DNA of 64,000 nucleotides from Frondihabitans sucicola (GTDB lineage Bacteria; Actinomycetota; Actinomycetes; Actinomycetales; Microbacteriaceae). Location of the stretch: positions 1,550,001 to 1,614,000 of the forward strand of contig NZ_AP027732.1 in the NCBI RefSeq assembly GCF_030296615.1, in the 5' to 3' direction. Position 1 is the first letter of the stretch. Each line of letters opens with the position of its first letter. Positions 45,758 through 54,352 of this stretch are shown in pieces. The translations under genes and the position numbers were made by a program. The notes under the pieces are model-generated. The model saw only the letters and a program-made list of their open reading frames with translations. It had not been told where the DNA came from and ran no database searches.

Positions 45758-45769
45758 TCCCCTTAGCTC
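45758..45769 (+). repeat. 12-bp duplicate of the tRNA-Ala 3' end (att-like)
   Basis: TCCCCTTAGCTC occurs inside the tRNA T-arm/acceptor (45642-45653) and again here in the same orientation, 116 bases downstream, in otherwise empty DNA. Direct copies of a tRNA 3' end are what tRNA-integrating elements leave behind. The insert is gone, so this may be a scar; chance is not excluded at 12 bp. Confidence 0.4.
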
Positions 45770-45940
45770 GTGGCAGATGCTAGGGCGCGTCTCTCACCTC
45801 GCCGCGGGCCGTGTGTGCCCTGGATCGCGCAATCTGCGGCGGCGGATTCCTTGAAGGCCGCGGGCGGCCTCCTGCGTCACCCGCCGTGCAGCTCACGAGA
45901 CCAGACCACACACGACCTGCGGCCAAGTGGGAGACACACC

Positions 45941-46345
45941 CTAGGGCGCAGCCGCCAAGAGCTCGAAGCGCAGGCAGACGATGAGTTCGTCGTCGGAGAC
46001 GGGGGCGCCGGAGGCTCGGGACCAGAAGGCGCGGTGCTGGGCCCGCCAGTCGGCGAGGTCGACGAAGCCCTCGCCCTCGGCGTCGGCGAACTCCCACGGC
46101 ACGTCGGCGAACGGCACGACGTCGACGCGCGTGATCCTGATCGAGGCCACGGGGGATCCTGCGTCATCGACCACCACGAGGACCTCGCCGAGGTGCTCGA
46201 GCTCCTCGCCCTCGTCGGCGTACTCGGCGAGGCGGCCCGCCGTCGCCGTCTTGGCGCCCGCGACGACGAGGCCGACGAGCTGCTGGCGCAGGGGGCCAGG
46301 GGTGCCGAACTCCATCACGCGTTCGTGGCCGCTGCGGGGAAACAT
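45941..46345 (-). CDS. ASCH domain-containing protein
   Basis: A 134-residue soluble protein with the PUA-like ASCH fold: FGTPGPLRQQLVGLVVAGAK then TATAGRL in the N-terminal third, GEVLVVVDDAGSPVASIRIT in the core, and AFWSRASGAPVSDDELIVCL at the C-terminus. ASCH proteins bind RNA, and some hydrolyse N4-acetylcytidine; no substrate can be named here. ATG 46345 was used. It diverges from the ABC-2 transporter operon. Confidence 0.9.
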   Translation of the reverse strand: MFPRSGHERVMEFGTPGPLRQQLVGLVVAGAKTATAGRLAEYADEGEELEHLGEVLVVVDDAGSPVASIRITRVDVVPFADVPWEFADAEGEGFVDLADWRAQHRAFWSRASGAPVSDDELIVCLRFELLAAAP

Positions 46346-46437
46346 GGTGCCACCGTAGCCCGGCGTCGCCGGCGAGACCGGGGCTCCACGCCGGATGGCG
46401 GACGACGTGGTAAGCCTGCGATCAGGAGGCGGAAGCG

Positions 46438-47344
46438 ATGGTGCAGGAGCAGGGCCCGACCGCTGCGAGCGTGTCCGGGCTGGTGAAGTCCTTCGGGCGG
46501 ACCGAGGCGCTCCGCGGCGCGACGTTCGAGGTTCCGAACGGGAGCGTGGTCGGCCTGATCGGGCCGAACGGCGCCGGGAAGACGACGGTCATGCGGATCC
46601 TGCTCGACATCGTCCGGGCCGGGGAGGCCGAGCGACCGTGCTCGGTCGCCCCTCGACGGACGCAGGATCGCAGACGCGTCGGCGGATCGGTTACCTCCCG
46701 GGGATCTCCGGCTGGAGGGGCGCATCTCGGGCCGGAGCCTGCTCGAACACTTCGCCGAGATCTCCGGGCCGGTGTCGCGCGGGGCCGCCGCCGGCCTGGC
46801 GGACCGGCTGCGGGTCGATCTCTCGGCGAGCGTCCGGTCGCTGTCGAAGGGGAACCGGCAGAAACTCGGGATCATCCAGGCCTTCCAGCACGCACCCGCC
46901 CTGCTCGTGCTCGACGAGCCCACGAGCGGCCTCGATCCCCTCATGCAGCGGGAGTTCCTCGCGCTGGTGAGGGAGGCGAGGGACGCGGGGTCCACGATCC
47001 TGCTCTCGTCGCATCAGATCAGCGAGATCCAGCAGGCGGCCGACGAGGTCGTCCTCCTGAAGGACGGTGAGGTCGTCGCGCGCAGCACCGTCGACGACTT
47101 GAGGGCGGCGGCGCCGAGGCACGTCGTCGTGCGGGCGGACGGGATCGACGCGGACGAACTGCGACTGAGGCTCGGGGCCTCGCTCACCGACGCGACGTTC
47201 GAGGCCGGGCGGGCGTCCGGGATCCTGCACGGCCCCGTCGCCGCGCTGGTCTCGTCGGTCGGCGCGCTGCCGGTGACCGACCTCGTCGTCGAGGAACCCG
47301 ACCTCGAGCAGGTCGTGCTGGGCCGCTACGGAGGTGCGTCGTGA
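46438..47344 (+). CDS. ABC-2 type transporter ATP-binding protein (two apparent frameshifts, about 46628 and 46697)
   Basis: A CcmA-type ATPase of 302 residues after repair. Walker A GLIGPNGAGKTTVMRILLDI is in the first frame; RATVLGRPSTDAGSQTRRRI then GYLPG in the second; RISGRSLLEHFAEISGPVSR, the signature SLSKGNRQKLGIIQ, Walker B ALLVLDEPTSGLDPL and the His switch ILLSSHQISEI in the third. Both breaks can be repaired with one C each (GAGGCCGAG to GAGGCCCGAG, CTCCCGGGG to CTCCCCGGGG). It overlaps its membrane partner by GTGA and powers export or membrane insertion of an unknown substrate. Confidence 0.88.
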
Positions 47345-48132
47345 TCGCGCTCTTCCGCAAGGTGTTCACCGACAGCGGGCTCGGGCTCCTGCTCTGGTGC
47401 GTCGTCATCGCCGCGCCGGCGGCCCTGTACCTGCCGCTGTTCCCGTCGATCGGCGGCAACGCGCAGATGCAGAAGCTGATCGACGGTCTTCCGGCCGCCC
47501 TCACCAAGACGATCAACTACCAGTCGATCAGCACCGGGTCCGGTTACACGCAGTCGACCTACTTCGGGTTGATCGGCTTCGTCCTGGTGAGCGTCGCCGC
47601 CATCCGGTGGGGCGCCTCAGCCATCGGAGGTGACGAGGAGACGGGGATCCTGGAGCTGACCCTGGCCCACGGGGTCACTCGCAGCGAGGTGATCGTGGCC
47701 CGCTACGCCGCCCTTCTCGTGCGGGTGGCGGCTCTCGCCGTCGTTGCGTTCCTCGTCGTCCTGGCGTTCGACGCGCCCGGAGACCTGGAGCTCGACCTCG
47801 GCCACCTCGCGGGCACCGCCGTCGTGTTCGGCGCCCTCGCCCTCGTGGCCGCGAGCGTGGCCTTCCTGTTCGGCGCCGCCTTCGGTCGCAGCGTCTGGGG
47901 AGTCGCCGCGGGCGCGCTGGTGACGGCGCTCGGGTACGTGTTCAACGCTCTCGGCAACCAGGAGGCGCGGCTCGAGTGGCTGCATCACCTCTCGCCGTAC
48001 TCGTGGGCGTTCGGCGGTCAGCCGCTGTCGTCCGGGAGCTCCCTGGCGGGACTGCTCGGGCTGCTCGCCCTGTCGGCGGTGGCGTTCGTCGTCGCGCTCC
48101 TGGTCTTCCGGCGTCGCGACGTCGGGGTCTGA
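47341..48132 (+). CDS. ABC-2 type transporter permease
   Basis: A 263-residue membrane protein with about six helices: LGLLLWCVVIAAPAALYLPL, YFGLIGFVLVSVAAIRWGAS, a loop EETGILELTLAHGVTRSEVI typical of ABC-2/NosY-like permeases, then AALLVRVAALAVVAFLVVLA, GTAVVFGALALVAASVAFLF and SLAGLLGLLALSAVAFVVAL. The GTG start overlaps the ATPase stop, so the pair forms one exporter of the drug/polyketide or lantibiotic type. Substrate unknown. Confidence 0.9.
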   Translation: MIALFRKVFTDSGLGLLLWCVVIAAPAALYLPLFPSIGGNAQMQKLIDGLPAALTKTINYQSISTGSGYTQSTYFGLIGFVLVSVAAIRWGASAIGGDEETGILELTLAHGVTRSEVIVARYAALLVRVAALAVVAFLVVLAFDAPGDLELDLGHLAGTAVVFGALALVAASVAFLFGAAFGRSVWGVAAGALVTALGYVFNALGNQEARLEWLHHLSPYSWAFGGQPLSSGSSLAGLLGLLALSAVAFVVALLVFRRRDVGV

Positions 48133-48254
48133 CACCGCGCTGACTGCGGTCGTGGCGGCGGGGCGGCTGCATGCCCGCGACTCGTGGCGAGTCTGTGCGC
48201 CGGGCGTGTGCCCCCGGGTCGTCGGGCAGCGGGTTCCGCCCGTAGGCTGGCCGG

Positions 48255-48542
48255 GTGCCCGAAGACGAAGCGCAGCCCGCCCGAATCGAACTGATCCTCA
48301 GCCGTCCGCCCGTCGGCTGGTTCCCGAAGCCGACCGTCGTCGTCGGCGGGCGCGGACAGCCGGCTCAGTGGGGCACCGGCACCTGGCAGGTCGAGCCGGG
48401 TGCGACCATCGGCGTGTACCTGTTCAACCGAGTGTGGAGGTTCGGCGCAGCCGAGCTCGTCGCCGGCGGGCCGGGCACGACGCTCCGGTACCGCGCGCCG
48501 TGGCTGCCGTTCGGCCCGGGGCGCCTCACGTCCGTCGCCTGA
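48255..48542 (+). CDS. hypothetical protein (95 aa)
   Basis: A small basic-to-neutral protein with GTG start: ARIELILSRPPVGWFPKPTV then GTGTWQVEPGATIGVYLFNR and GPGTTLRYRAPWLPF. Alternating hydrophobic residues and many Gly/Pro suggest a small all-beta domain. No signal peptide. It follows the ABC-2 permease by 122 bases and precedes repeat copy 2. Unrecognised; codon use is typical of the chromosome. Confidence 0.65.
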   Translation: MPEDEAQPARIELILSRPPVGWFPKPTVVVGGRGQPAQWGTGTWQVEPGATIGVYLFNRVWRFGAAELVAGGPGTTLRYRAPWLPFGPGRLTSVA

Positions 48543-48588
48543 CCCGGCCGCCCTGTCGTCCTGCCCCCTGCCCCCCTGCCCCCCTGCC

Positions 48589-48680
48589 CCTCCTGAAATC
48601 GAAGGGGATTCTCGCCGACGACCCCCGCACTGCGGCAGAACAGGCCGTCCAGCGAAAATCCCCTTCGATTTCGGGGGAGG
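48589..48680. repeat. REP/BIME-like paired inverted repeat, copy 2
   Basis: The left arm CCTCCTGAAATCGAAGGGGA begins at 48589 and the right arm (AATCCCCTTCGATTTC, then a G-rich end) closes at 48680, with about 45 unrelated bases between. It is flanked by CTGCCCC-type direct repeats on the left and a GAGG tandem run on the right, and lies between two convergent genes. Confidence 0.8.
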
Positions 48681-48712
48681 GAGGGAGGGAGGGAGGGTGG
48701 GGAGGAACGCGG

Positions 48713-50674
48713 CTACTCCTCCGCCACCGCACCCGCGAACTGCGCGTTGTAGAGCGAGTAGTAGGCGCCGCCTGCCGCGAGCAGCGACAGGTGCGTTCCC
48801 TGCTCGACGATCGTGCCGGCCTCCATGACCAGGATCAGGTCGGCGTCGCGGATGGTCGACAGCCGGTGGGCGATCACGAAGCTGGTGCGTCCCTGTCGGA
48901 GAGCGCTCATGGCCTGCTGCACGAGCAGCTCGGTCCGCGTGTCGACGGACGACGTCGCCTCGTCGAGGATCAGCACGCTCGGCCGGTTCAGGAACGCCCG
49001 GGCGATCGTGAGCAGCTGCTTCTCGCCGGCACTGACGTTCGATCCTTCGTCGTCGAGGACCGTGTCGTAGCCGTCGGGCAGCGACCGCACGAACCGATCG
49101 ACGTAGGTGGCCTTCGCCGCGGCGACGATCTCGTCGTCGGTGGCGGTCGGCCGACCGTAGGCGATGTTGTCGCGAATGGTTCCGGCGAAGAGCCAGGTGT
49201 CTTGCAGGACCATGCCCATCCGGCTCCGCAGGTCGAGACGCGACAGGGAGGCGATGTCGACGCCGTCGAGCGTGATCCTGCCGGAGTCGACCTCGTAGAA
49301 GCGCATCATGAGGTTGACCAGCGTCGTCTTGCCGGCACCGGTCGGCCCCACGATGGCGACGGTCTGGCCGGGTTCGGCGACGAGCGAGAGGCCGTCGATC
49401 AGCGGCTTGTCGGCGACGTACCGGAACGAGACGTCGTCGAAGGCGAGGCGCCCCTCGGTGGGGCCGAGACGCACAGGATCCGCGGGATCCTGCGACTGCT
49501 CCTCGGCGTCGAGCACCTCGAAGACGCGCTCGGCCGAGGCGACCCCGGACTGCAGCAGGTTGGCCATCGAGCCGAGCTGCGTCAGCGGCTGCGTGAACTG
49601 CCGCGAGTACTGGATGAACGCCTGCACGTCGCCGATCTGCATCGCACCCGACGCCACTCGCAGGCCTCCGACGACGGCGATGGCGACGTAGACGAGGTTC
49701 CCGACGAACATCATCGACGGCATGATGATGCCCGAGACGAACTGCGCGCCGAAGCTGGCCTCGTAGAGCTCCTGGTTCTTCTGGCGGAACCGCTCCTCGA
49801 CCTCGCGGTGCCGGCCGAAGACCTTGACGAGGGCGTGTCCGGTGAAGGCCTCCTCGACCTGCGCGTTCAGGGCGCCGGTGTGCGACCACTGAGCGACGAA
49901 CAGCTTCTGCGACCGCTTCGCGATGACAGTGGTGATCAGGATCGTGAGGGGGATCGTCACGAGGGCGATCACCGCGAGCAGCGGGGAGACGACGAACATC
50001 ATCACCAGGACGCCCACGACGGTCAGGAGCGACGTCAGCAGCTGGCTCATCGTCTGCTGGAGCGTCTGAGAGACGTTGTCGATGTCGTTCGTGACGCGGC
50101 TGAGCAGCTCGCCGCGGGGTGTCTTGTCGAAGTACGCCAGCGGCAGCCGGTGGATCTTCTCCTCGACGTCGGCGCGGAAGCGGAACACGGTGCGCTGGAC
50201 CACGCCGTTCAGGAGGTACGACTGCAGCCAGCTGAACACCGATCCCGCGACGTACAGCGTCAGGACGAGCATCAGGATGTGCGACAGGGCGAGGAAGTCG
50301 ATGCCGACGCCCGGCGTGAGGTGCATGCCGCTGAACAGGTCGGCGAGCTGGCCCTGGCCGCGGGCTCTCATCGACTGGATGACCTGGGCCTGGGTCTCGC
50401 CCGAGGGGAGGTTCTTCGAGAACGCTCCGGCGACGATGAGGTTCGTTCCGTCGCCGAGCAGGCGGGGGCCGAGGACGGAGAAGAGGACGCTGCCGATGGC
50501 GAGCAGGACGACGAGGGCTATCTTCGCTCGCTCGGGGAGGAGCCTGCGGAGCAGCCGCTTGGCGCTCGGGCCGAAGGCGAGCGACTTCTCGGCGGGCATC
50601 TGGCCGGCGAAGGGGCCGCCGCCGCCGGGCCCGCGTCGGGCGGGAGGACGCTGGGACGAGGAGGTGGTGCTCAT
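48713..50674 (-). CDS. ABC exporter, ATP-binding/permease protein (half-transporter B)
   Basis: A 653-residue half-transporter. An N-terminal Pro/Gly-rich stretch of about 35 residues precedes six membrane helices (for example ALVVLLAIGSVLFSVLGPRL and LLTSLLTVVGVLVMMFVVSP), then the nucleotide domain with Walker A IVGPTGAGKTTLVNLMMRFY, signature NVSAGEKQLLTIARA (SAGEK in place of SGGQ), Walker B VLILDEATSSVD and IAHRLSTIRDAD. The ATG overlaps the preceding exporter gene by ATGA. The pair forms a heterodimeric exporter of lipids, peptides or drugs. Confidence 0.93.
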   Translation of the reverse strand: MSTTSSSQRPPARRGPGGGGPFAGQMPAEKSLAFGPSAKRLLRRLLPERAKIALVVLLAIGSVLFSVLGPRLLGDGTNLIVAGAFSKNLPSGETQAQVIQSMRARGQGQLADLFSGMHLTPGVGIDFLALSHILMLVLTLYVAGSVFSWLQSYLLNGVVQRTVFRFRADVEEKIHRLPLAYFDKTPRGELLSRVTNDIDNVSQTLQQTMSQLLTSLLTVVGVLVMMFVVSPLLAVIALVTIPLTILITTVIAKRSQKLFVAQWSHTGALNAQVEEAFTGHALVKVFGRHREVEERFRQKNQELYEASFGAQFVSGIIMPSMMFVGNLVYVAIAVVGGLRVASGAMQIGDVQAFIQYSRQFTQPLTQLGSMANLLQSGVASAERVFEVLDAEEQSQDPADPVRLGPTEGRLAFDDVSFRYVADKPLIDGLSLVAEPGQTVAIVGPTGAGKTTLVNLMMRFYEVDSGRITLDGVDIASLSRLDLRSRMGMVLQDTWLFAGTIRDNIAYGRPTATDDEIVAAAKATYVDRFVRSLPDGYDTVLDDEGSNVSAGEKQLLTIARAFLNRPSVLILDEATSSVDTRTELLVQQAMSALRQGRTSFVIAHRLSTIRDADLILVMEAGTIVEQGTHLSLLAAGGAYYSLYNAQFAGAVAEE

Positions 50675-52404
50675 GCCGCCTCCTCCGCGGTCAGCTGCGA
50701 CGAGACGATCTCGGCGTAGGTCTCGTTCGAGGCGAGGAGGTCGTCGTGGGTGCCCTGCCCGACGATCCTGCCGTTCTCCAGGACGACGATCTGGTCGGCG
50801 TCGATGACGGTCGAGACCCGCTGGGCGACGATGACGAAGGTGGCTCCGTCTTCGTGCTCGCGGAGCGCTGCTCGGAGGCGGGCGTCGGTGGCCAGGTCGA
50901 GCGCCGAGAACGAGTCGTCGAAGACGTAGATCTCGGGACGCTTCACGAGGGCGCGGGCGATGGCGAGGCGCTGCCTCTGGCCGCCGGAGACATTGGTGCC
51001 GCCCTGGGCGATCGCGGCGTCGAGGCGGTCGTCCATCTTCTCCACGAAGTCGCGTGCCTGGGCGATCTCCAGCGCCCGCCAGAGCTCGGCGTCTGTCGCG
51101 TCGGGCTTGCCGTAGCGGAGGTTGGTCGCCACCGTGCCCGAGAACAGGTAGGGCTTCTGCGGGACCAGCCCGATCGTGGCCCAGAGCACGTCGGGGTCGA
51201 GTCGACGGACGTCGACGCCGTCGACGAGCACCTGGCCGTCGGTCGCATCGAACAGGCGCGGCAGCAGGTTGACGAGGGTCGTCTTCCCCGAGCCGGTCGA
51301 CCCGATGATCGCCGTCGTCGTGCCGCGTCGGATGTCGAGTTCGACGTCACCGAGGACGGGTTGCTCGGCACCGGGGTAGGCGAATCCGACGCCGCGGAGC
51401 TGGATGGCTCCGCGGCCGGTGAGCTCGGTCACCGGGTCCGGATCGACGACGACGCTCGGCTCCGTGCGGAGCACCTCCGAGATGCGGTCGGCGCAGACGG
51501 CGGCGCGCGGTACCAGGATCGCCATGAAGGTCGCCATCATCACCGACATCAGGATCTGCAGGAGGTAGCTGAGGAACGCGGTCAGGGTGCCGACCTGAAT
51601 CGACCCGTCGTCGACCCGGTAGGCGCCCAACCAGATCACGGCGACGCTCGAGACGTTCAGCACGAGCATGACGGTCGGGAACATGAGGGCGAACAGCCGC
51701 CCGGCTCGCAGGGCGGTGTCGGTCACCGCCGTGTTGGCGTCGGCGAACCGATTGCGCTCGATGTCTTCGCGGACGAAGGCCCGGACGACCCGGATACCGG
51801 TGAGCTGCTCCCGGAGGACCCGGTTGACCGTGTCGATCCTGGCCTGCATCTTGCGGAACTGGGGCACCATGCGGGTGATGATCAGACCGACCGCGATCAG
51901 GAGGACCGGCACGCTGATGGCGATGATCCAGGACAGCCCGGGCGACTGCTGGATCGCCAGGATGATGCCGCCGATGCAGAGGATCGGCGCCGAGACGAGC
52001 AGTGTGCACGACATCAGCACGAGCATCTGCACCTGCTGGACGTCGTTCGTGTTGCGCGTGATGAGCGACGGTGCGCCGAATTTCGTGACCTCGCGCTCCG
52101 AGAAGGCGGCGACGCGACCGAAGACCGCACCGCGGAGGTCGCGCCCGGTGCCCATGGCGGCCCGCGCGCCGAAGTAGACGGCGGTGATGGCGCACGCGAT
52201 CTGCGCGAGAGTGATGAGGAGCATGATCAGGCCGAGCCGCAGGATGTAGCCGGTGTCGCCCGTGGCCACGCCGTTGTCGATGATGTCGGCGTTGAGCGTC
52301 GGCAGGTACAGCGAGGCGATCGACGAAGCGAGCTGGAACACGACGACTCCCGCGAGCAGCCGCCAGTGCGGCCGGAGGAATTGCCGGAGGAGAGGGAGGA
52401 GCAT
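50671..52404 (-). CDS. ABC exporter, ATP-binding/permease protein (half-transporter A)
   Basis: A 577-residue half-transporter starting MLLPLLRQFLRPHWRLLAGV, with six membrane helices and a nucleotide domain: Walker A IIGSTGSGKTTLVNLLPRLF, signature NVSGGQRQRLAIARALV, position after Walker B reading YVFDDSFSALDLATD (Asp-Ser where Asp-Glu is usual, the degenerate site of heterodimeric exporters) and VAQRVSTVIDADQIVV (Gln replacing the switch His). The second half-transporter keeps the canonical DEATSS and AHR, so one site is catalytic and one is degenerate. ATG 52404 with AAAGG upstream was chosen over an earlier frame start. Confidence 0.93.
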   Translation of the reverse strand: MLLPLLRQFLRPHWRLLAGVVVFQLASSIASLYLPTLNADIIDNGVATGDTGYILRLGLIMLLITLAQIACAITAVYFGARAAMGTGRDLRGAVFGRVAAFSEREVTKFGAPSLITRNTNDVQQVQMLVLMSCTLLVSAPILCIGGIILAIQQSPGLSWIIAISVPVLLIAVGLIITRMVPQFRKMQARIDTVNRVLREQLTGIRVVRAFVREDIERNRFADANTAVTDTALRAGRLFALMFPTVMLVLNVSSVAVIWLGAYRVDDGSIQVGTLTAFLSYLLQILMSVMMATFMAILVPRAAVCADRISEVLRTEPSVVVDPDPVTELTGRGAIQLRGVGFAYPGAEQPVLGDVELDIRRGTTTAIIGSTGSGKTTLVNLLPRLFDATDGQVLVDGVDVRRLDPDVLWATIGLVPQKPYLFSGTVATNLRYGKPDATDAELWRALEIAQARDFVEKMDDRLDAAIAQGGTNVSGGQRQRLAIARALVKRPEIYVFDDSFSALDLATDARLRAALREHEDGATFVIVAQRVSTVIDADQIVVLENGRIVGQGTHDDLLASNETYAEIVSSQLTAEEAA

Positions 52405-52495
52405 GGAGAACCTTTCGCGCGGGGTCGCACCGCGGATCCTGCGGGGGAGCCTAGTGAGGGCCGATCCCGGCCACAAGGTCGGGCAGGATGGTCGG

Positions 52496-54037
52496 GTGCG
52501 TTCCGATCTCCCCACCCGTCTCCGCCACGACCTCGACCGGTCGCTCTTCACGGTCGCCCGGCTGTCCGGCGCCGGCGCCTGGGGCGCCTCCGGCGGTGCG
52601 GCACTCTTCCGCGGAGAGCGGATCGCGGCCAGGCGAGCCCTCGCGAGCAGGATCCCCGCCACCGGCGAGGAGCGCGCGTCCGACACGCTCGCGCTGCTCT
52701 TCGTGCTCGGCTACCCGCAGTCCCGAGCGGACGTCGACGCCGCCCTGCCCACGCTGGGTCTCGGCGGGGCGGAGGCGCTCTCGCTGATCCAGGTCGACGG
52801 CGACACCGTGCGGCCCCTCGTCGACCTGCGGCCCTACTCGTTCGTCGACAGCGCCGGCGAGGTCACCTGGTGGATCGCCTCCGACCTCGGCGAGCTCGCC
52901 CTCCAGGGGCCGCTGCGCGAAGACCACGTGCTCGGCATCGGGGGCGCCTCGACGACGCTCAGCGGGCTCATGATCCCCCGCGCGGTCGACCGGGCCCTCG
53001 ACCTCGGCACGGGCTGCGGCATCCAGGCGATGCACGTCGCCCGACACGCTCGTCACGTCGTGGCGACCGACATCTCCTCCCGCGCTCTCGACTTCGCCCG
53101 CTTCAATGCCGAGCTCAACCTCGTCGACGGCATCGAGTTCCGTCTGGGCGACCTCTTCGAGCCGGTCGCCGGCGAGACCTTCGACCACATCGTCTCCAAC
53201 CCGCCGTTCGTGATCACGCCGCGGGCCGAGGGCGTGCCGGCGTACGAGTACCGCGACGGCGGCATGGTCGGCGACGCTCTCGTGGCGACGGTCGTGGAGC
53301 AGGTCGGCGCGCATCTCGCACCGGGCGGCGTCGCCCAGCTGCTCGGCAACTGGGAGACGGGCGGCTCGGGCAAGCGCGGCGCCTTCTCGGTCGCCGACTG
53401 GGTGGCCCGAGGCGGAGCCGACCTCGACGTGTGGGTCGTCGAGCGAGAGGTGCAGGACGTCGCGAGCTACGCCGAGACCTGGATCCGCGACGGAGGCACC
53501 CGGCCGGGCTCAGCCGACTTCGAGCGCCTCTACGAGGTCTGGCTCGACGACTTCGCCGCGCGTCAGGTGAGCGAGATCGGCTTCGGCTACGTGACCCTCC
53601 GCAGGCCGCAGGATCCCGAGGCGGCCACCACCACGACGATCGAGCGTCTCGCCGGCTCCCTCGGGTCGAACGACACCGGGCTCGGCGCGCACCTGCTCGA
53701 GGGCCTCGACGCGGTGGACGCCCTCCGTTCGCTCACCGACGACGAACTGCTCCTCACGACGCTGCGCGTCGCCGGAGACGTCACGGAGGAGCGCCACTAC
53801 TGGCCGGGAAACGACGATCCCACGGTCATCAGCCTCCGCCAGGGCGGCGGCTTCGCCCGCACCGTCGAGTCGGGGACCGCGCTCTCGGCGCTCGTCGGCG
53901 CCTGCGACGGCGACCTCGGCGTCGGAGCGATCGTCGGGGCCCTGGCACAGCTGCTCGAGGCGTCCGAGGCCGACCTTCGGGCGGAGCTCCTGCCGCGCGT
54001 GCGAGAACTCGTCCGCGTGGGCATCCTGCGCCTCTGA
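52496..54037 (+). CDS. class I SAM-dependent methyltransferase (HemK/PrmC-like, with N- and C-terminal extensions)
   Basis: A 513-residue cytosolic protein. An N-terminal domain of about 140 residues (ALFRGERIAARRALASRIPA) precedes the SAM domain with motif I RALDLGTGCGIQAMHVARHA and the N-P-P-F substrate motif in FDHIVSNPPFVITPRAEGVP, as in N5-glutamine or rRNA base methyltransferases of the HemK/RsmC/RlmG type. A C-terminal region of about 150 residues (from ERHYWPGNDDPTVI) follows. It starts with GTG, diverges from the ABC exporter operon and is followed by a stem-loop about 180 bases downstream. The target is unknown; RNA or protein Gln are the family options. Confidence 0.88.
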   Translation: MRSDLPTRLRHDLDRSLFTVARLSGAGAWGASGGAALFRGERIAARRALASRIPATGEERASDTLALLFVLGYPQSRADVDAALPTLGLGGAEALSLIQVDGDTVRPLVDLRPYSFVDSAGEVTWWIASDLGELALQGPLREDHVLGIGGASTTLSGLMIPRAVDRALDLGTGCGIQAMHVARHARHVVATDISSRALDFARFNAELNLVDGIEFRLGDLFEPVAGETFDHIVSNPPFVITPRAEGVPAYEYRDGGMVGDALVATVVEQVGAHLAPGGVAQLLGNWETGGSGKRGAFSVADWVARGGADLDVWVVEREVQDVASYAETWIRDGGTRPGSADFERLYEVWLDDFAARQVSEIGFGYVTLRRPQDPEAATTTTIERLAGSLGSNDTGLGAHLLEGLDAVDALRSLTDDELLLTTLRVAGDVTEERHYWPGNDDPTVISLRQGGGFARTVESGTALSALVGACDGDLGVGAIVGALAQLLEASEADLRAELLPRVRELVRVGILRL

Positions 54038-54352
54038 CGTCGCGTGCCCTGAACTGGGTCGTCTATCACCCACGAATCACCCCCGCTACCTATGCAAAGG
54101 CATATAGCCTAGGGATCGCTCTCGGCTGGTTACCGAGGCACCACGTCCAGTTCCGAACCGATCGCGCGGCAGTCACCTGATCCGATTCCGCTCGGTCGGC
54201 CTCGAGGACGTGCTGATGCGCCCCCAGTCCGCCTCGCGGCGTCGACGGGGGCGCATCTCTGTATCGCGGGACGAACGCGCGCTCCTGGCCACGCGCCGCC
54301 GGCCAAACACCTGGTCTCGCCCGCAGGCGCAGTAGGGCAGGATCGATGCATC
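54038..54352. other. intergenic region with an AT-rich patch and stem-loop
   Basis: No supported gene. It contains an AT-rich island near 54090-54115 with a short inverted repeat TATGC-AAAG-GCATA followed by TATAGCCT, which could be a promoter, and a strong stem-loop at 54215-54257. A transcript between the two would be about 110 bases long, so a small RNA is possible but unproven. Confidence 0.4.
54215..54257 (+). terminator. 11-bp perfect stem-loop upstream of the DEAD-box helicase gene
   Basis: GATGCGCCCCC (54215-54225) pairs with GGGGGCGCATC (54247-54257) around a 21-base loop that can itself pair (CGCC/GGCG), followed by TCT. It probably terminates transcription from upstream before the helicase promoter. 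Confidence 0.6.

Noticed and set aside
50746..54180. An 1144-codon plus-strand open frame
   Set aside because: It is the antisense of the ABC exporter followed by a wrong frame of the methyltransferase; Asp/Arg/His-rich translation without domains. Similar long antisense frames (2876-4558, 27831-30320, 48152-50719, 61-63 kb) were dropped for the same reason.
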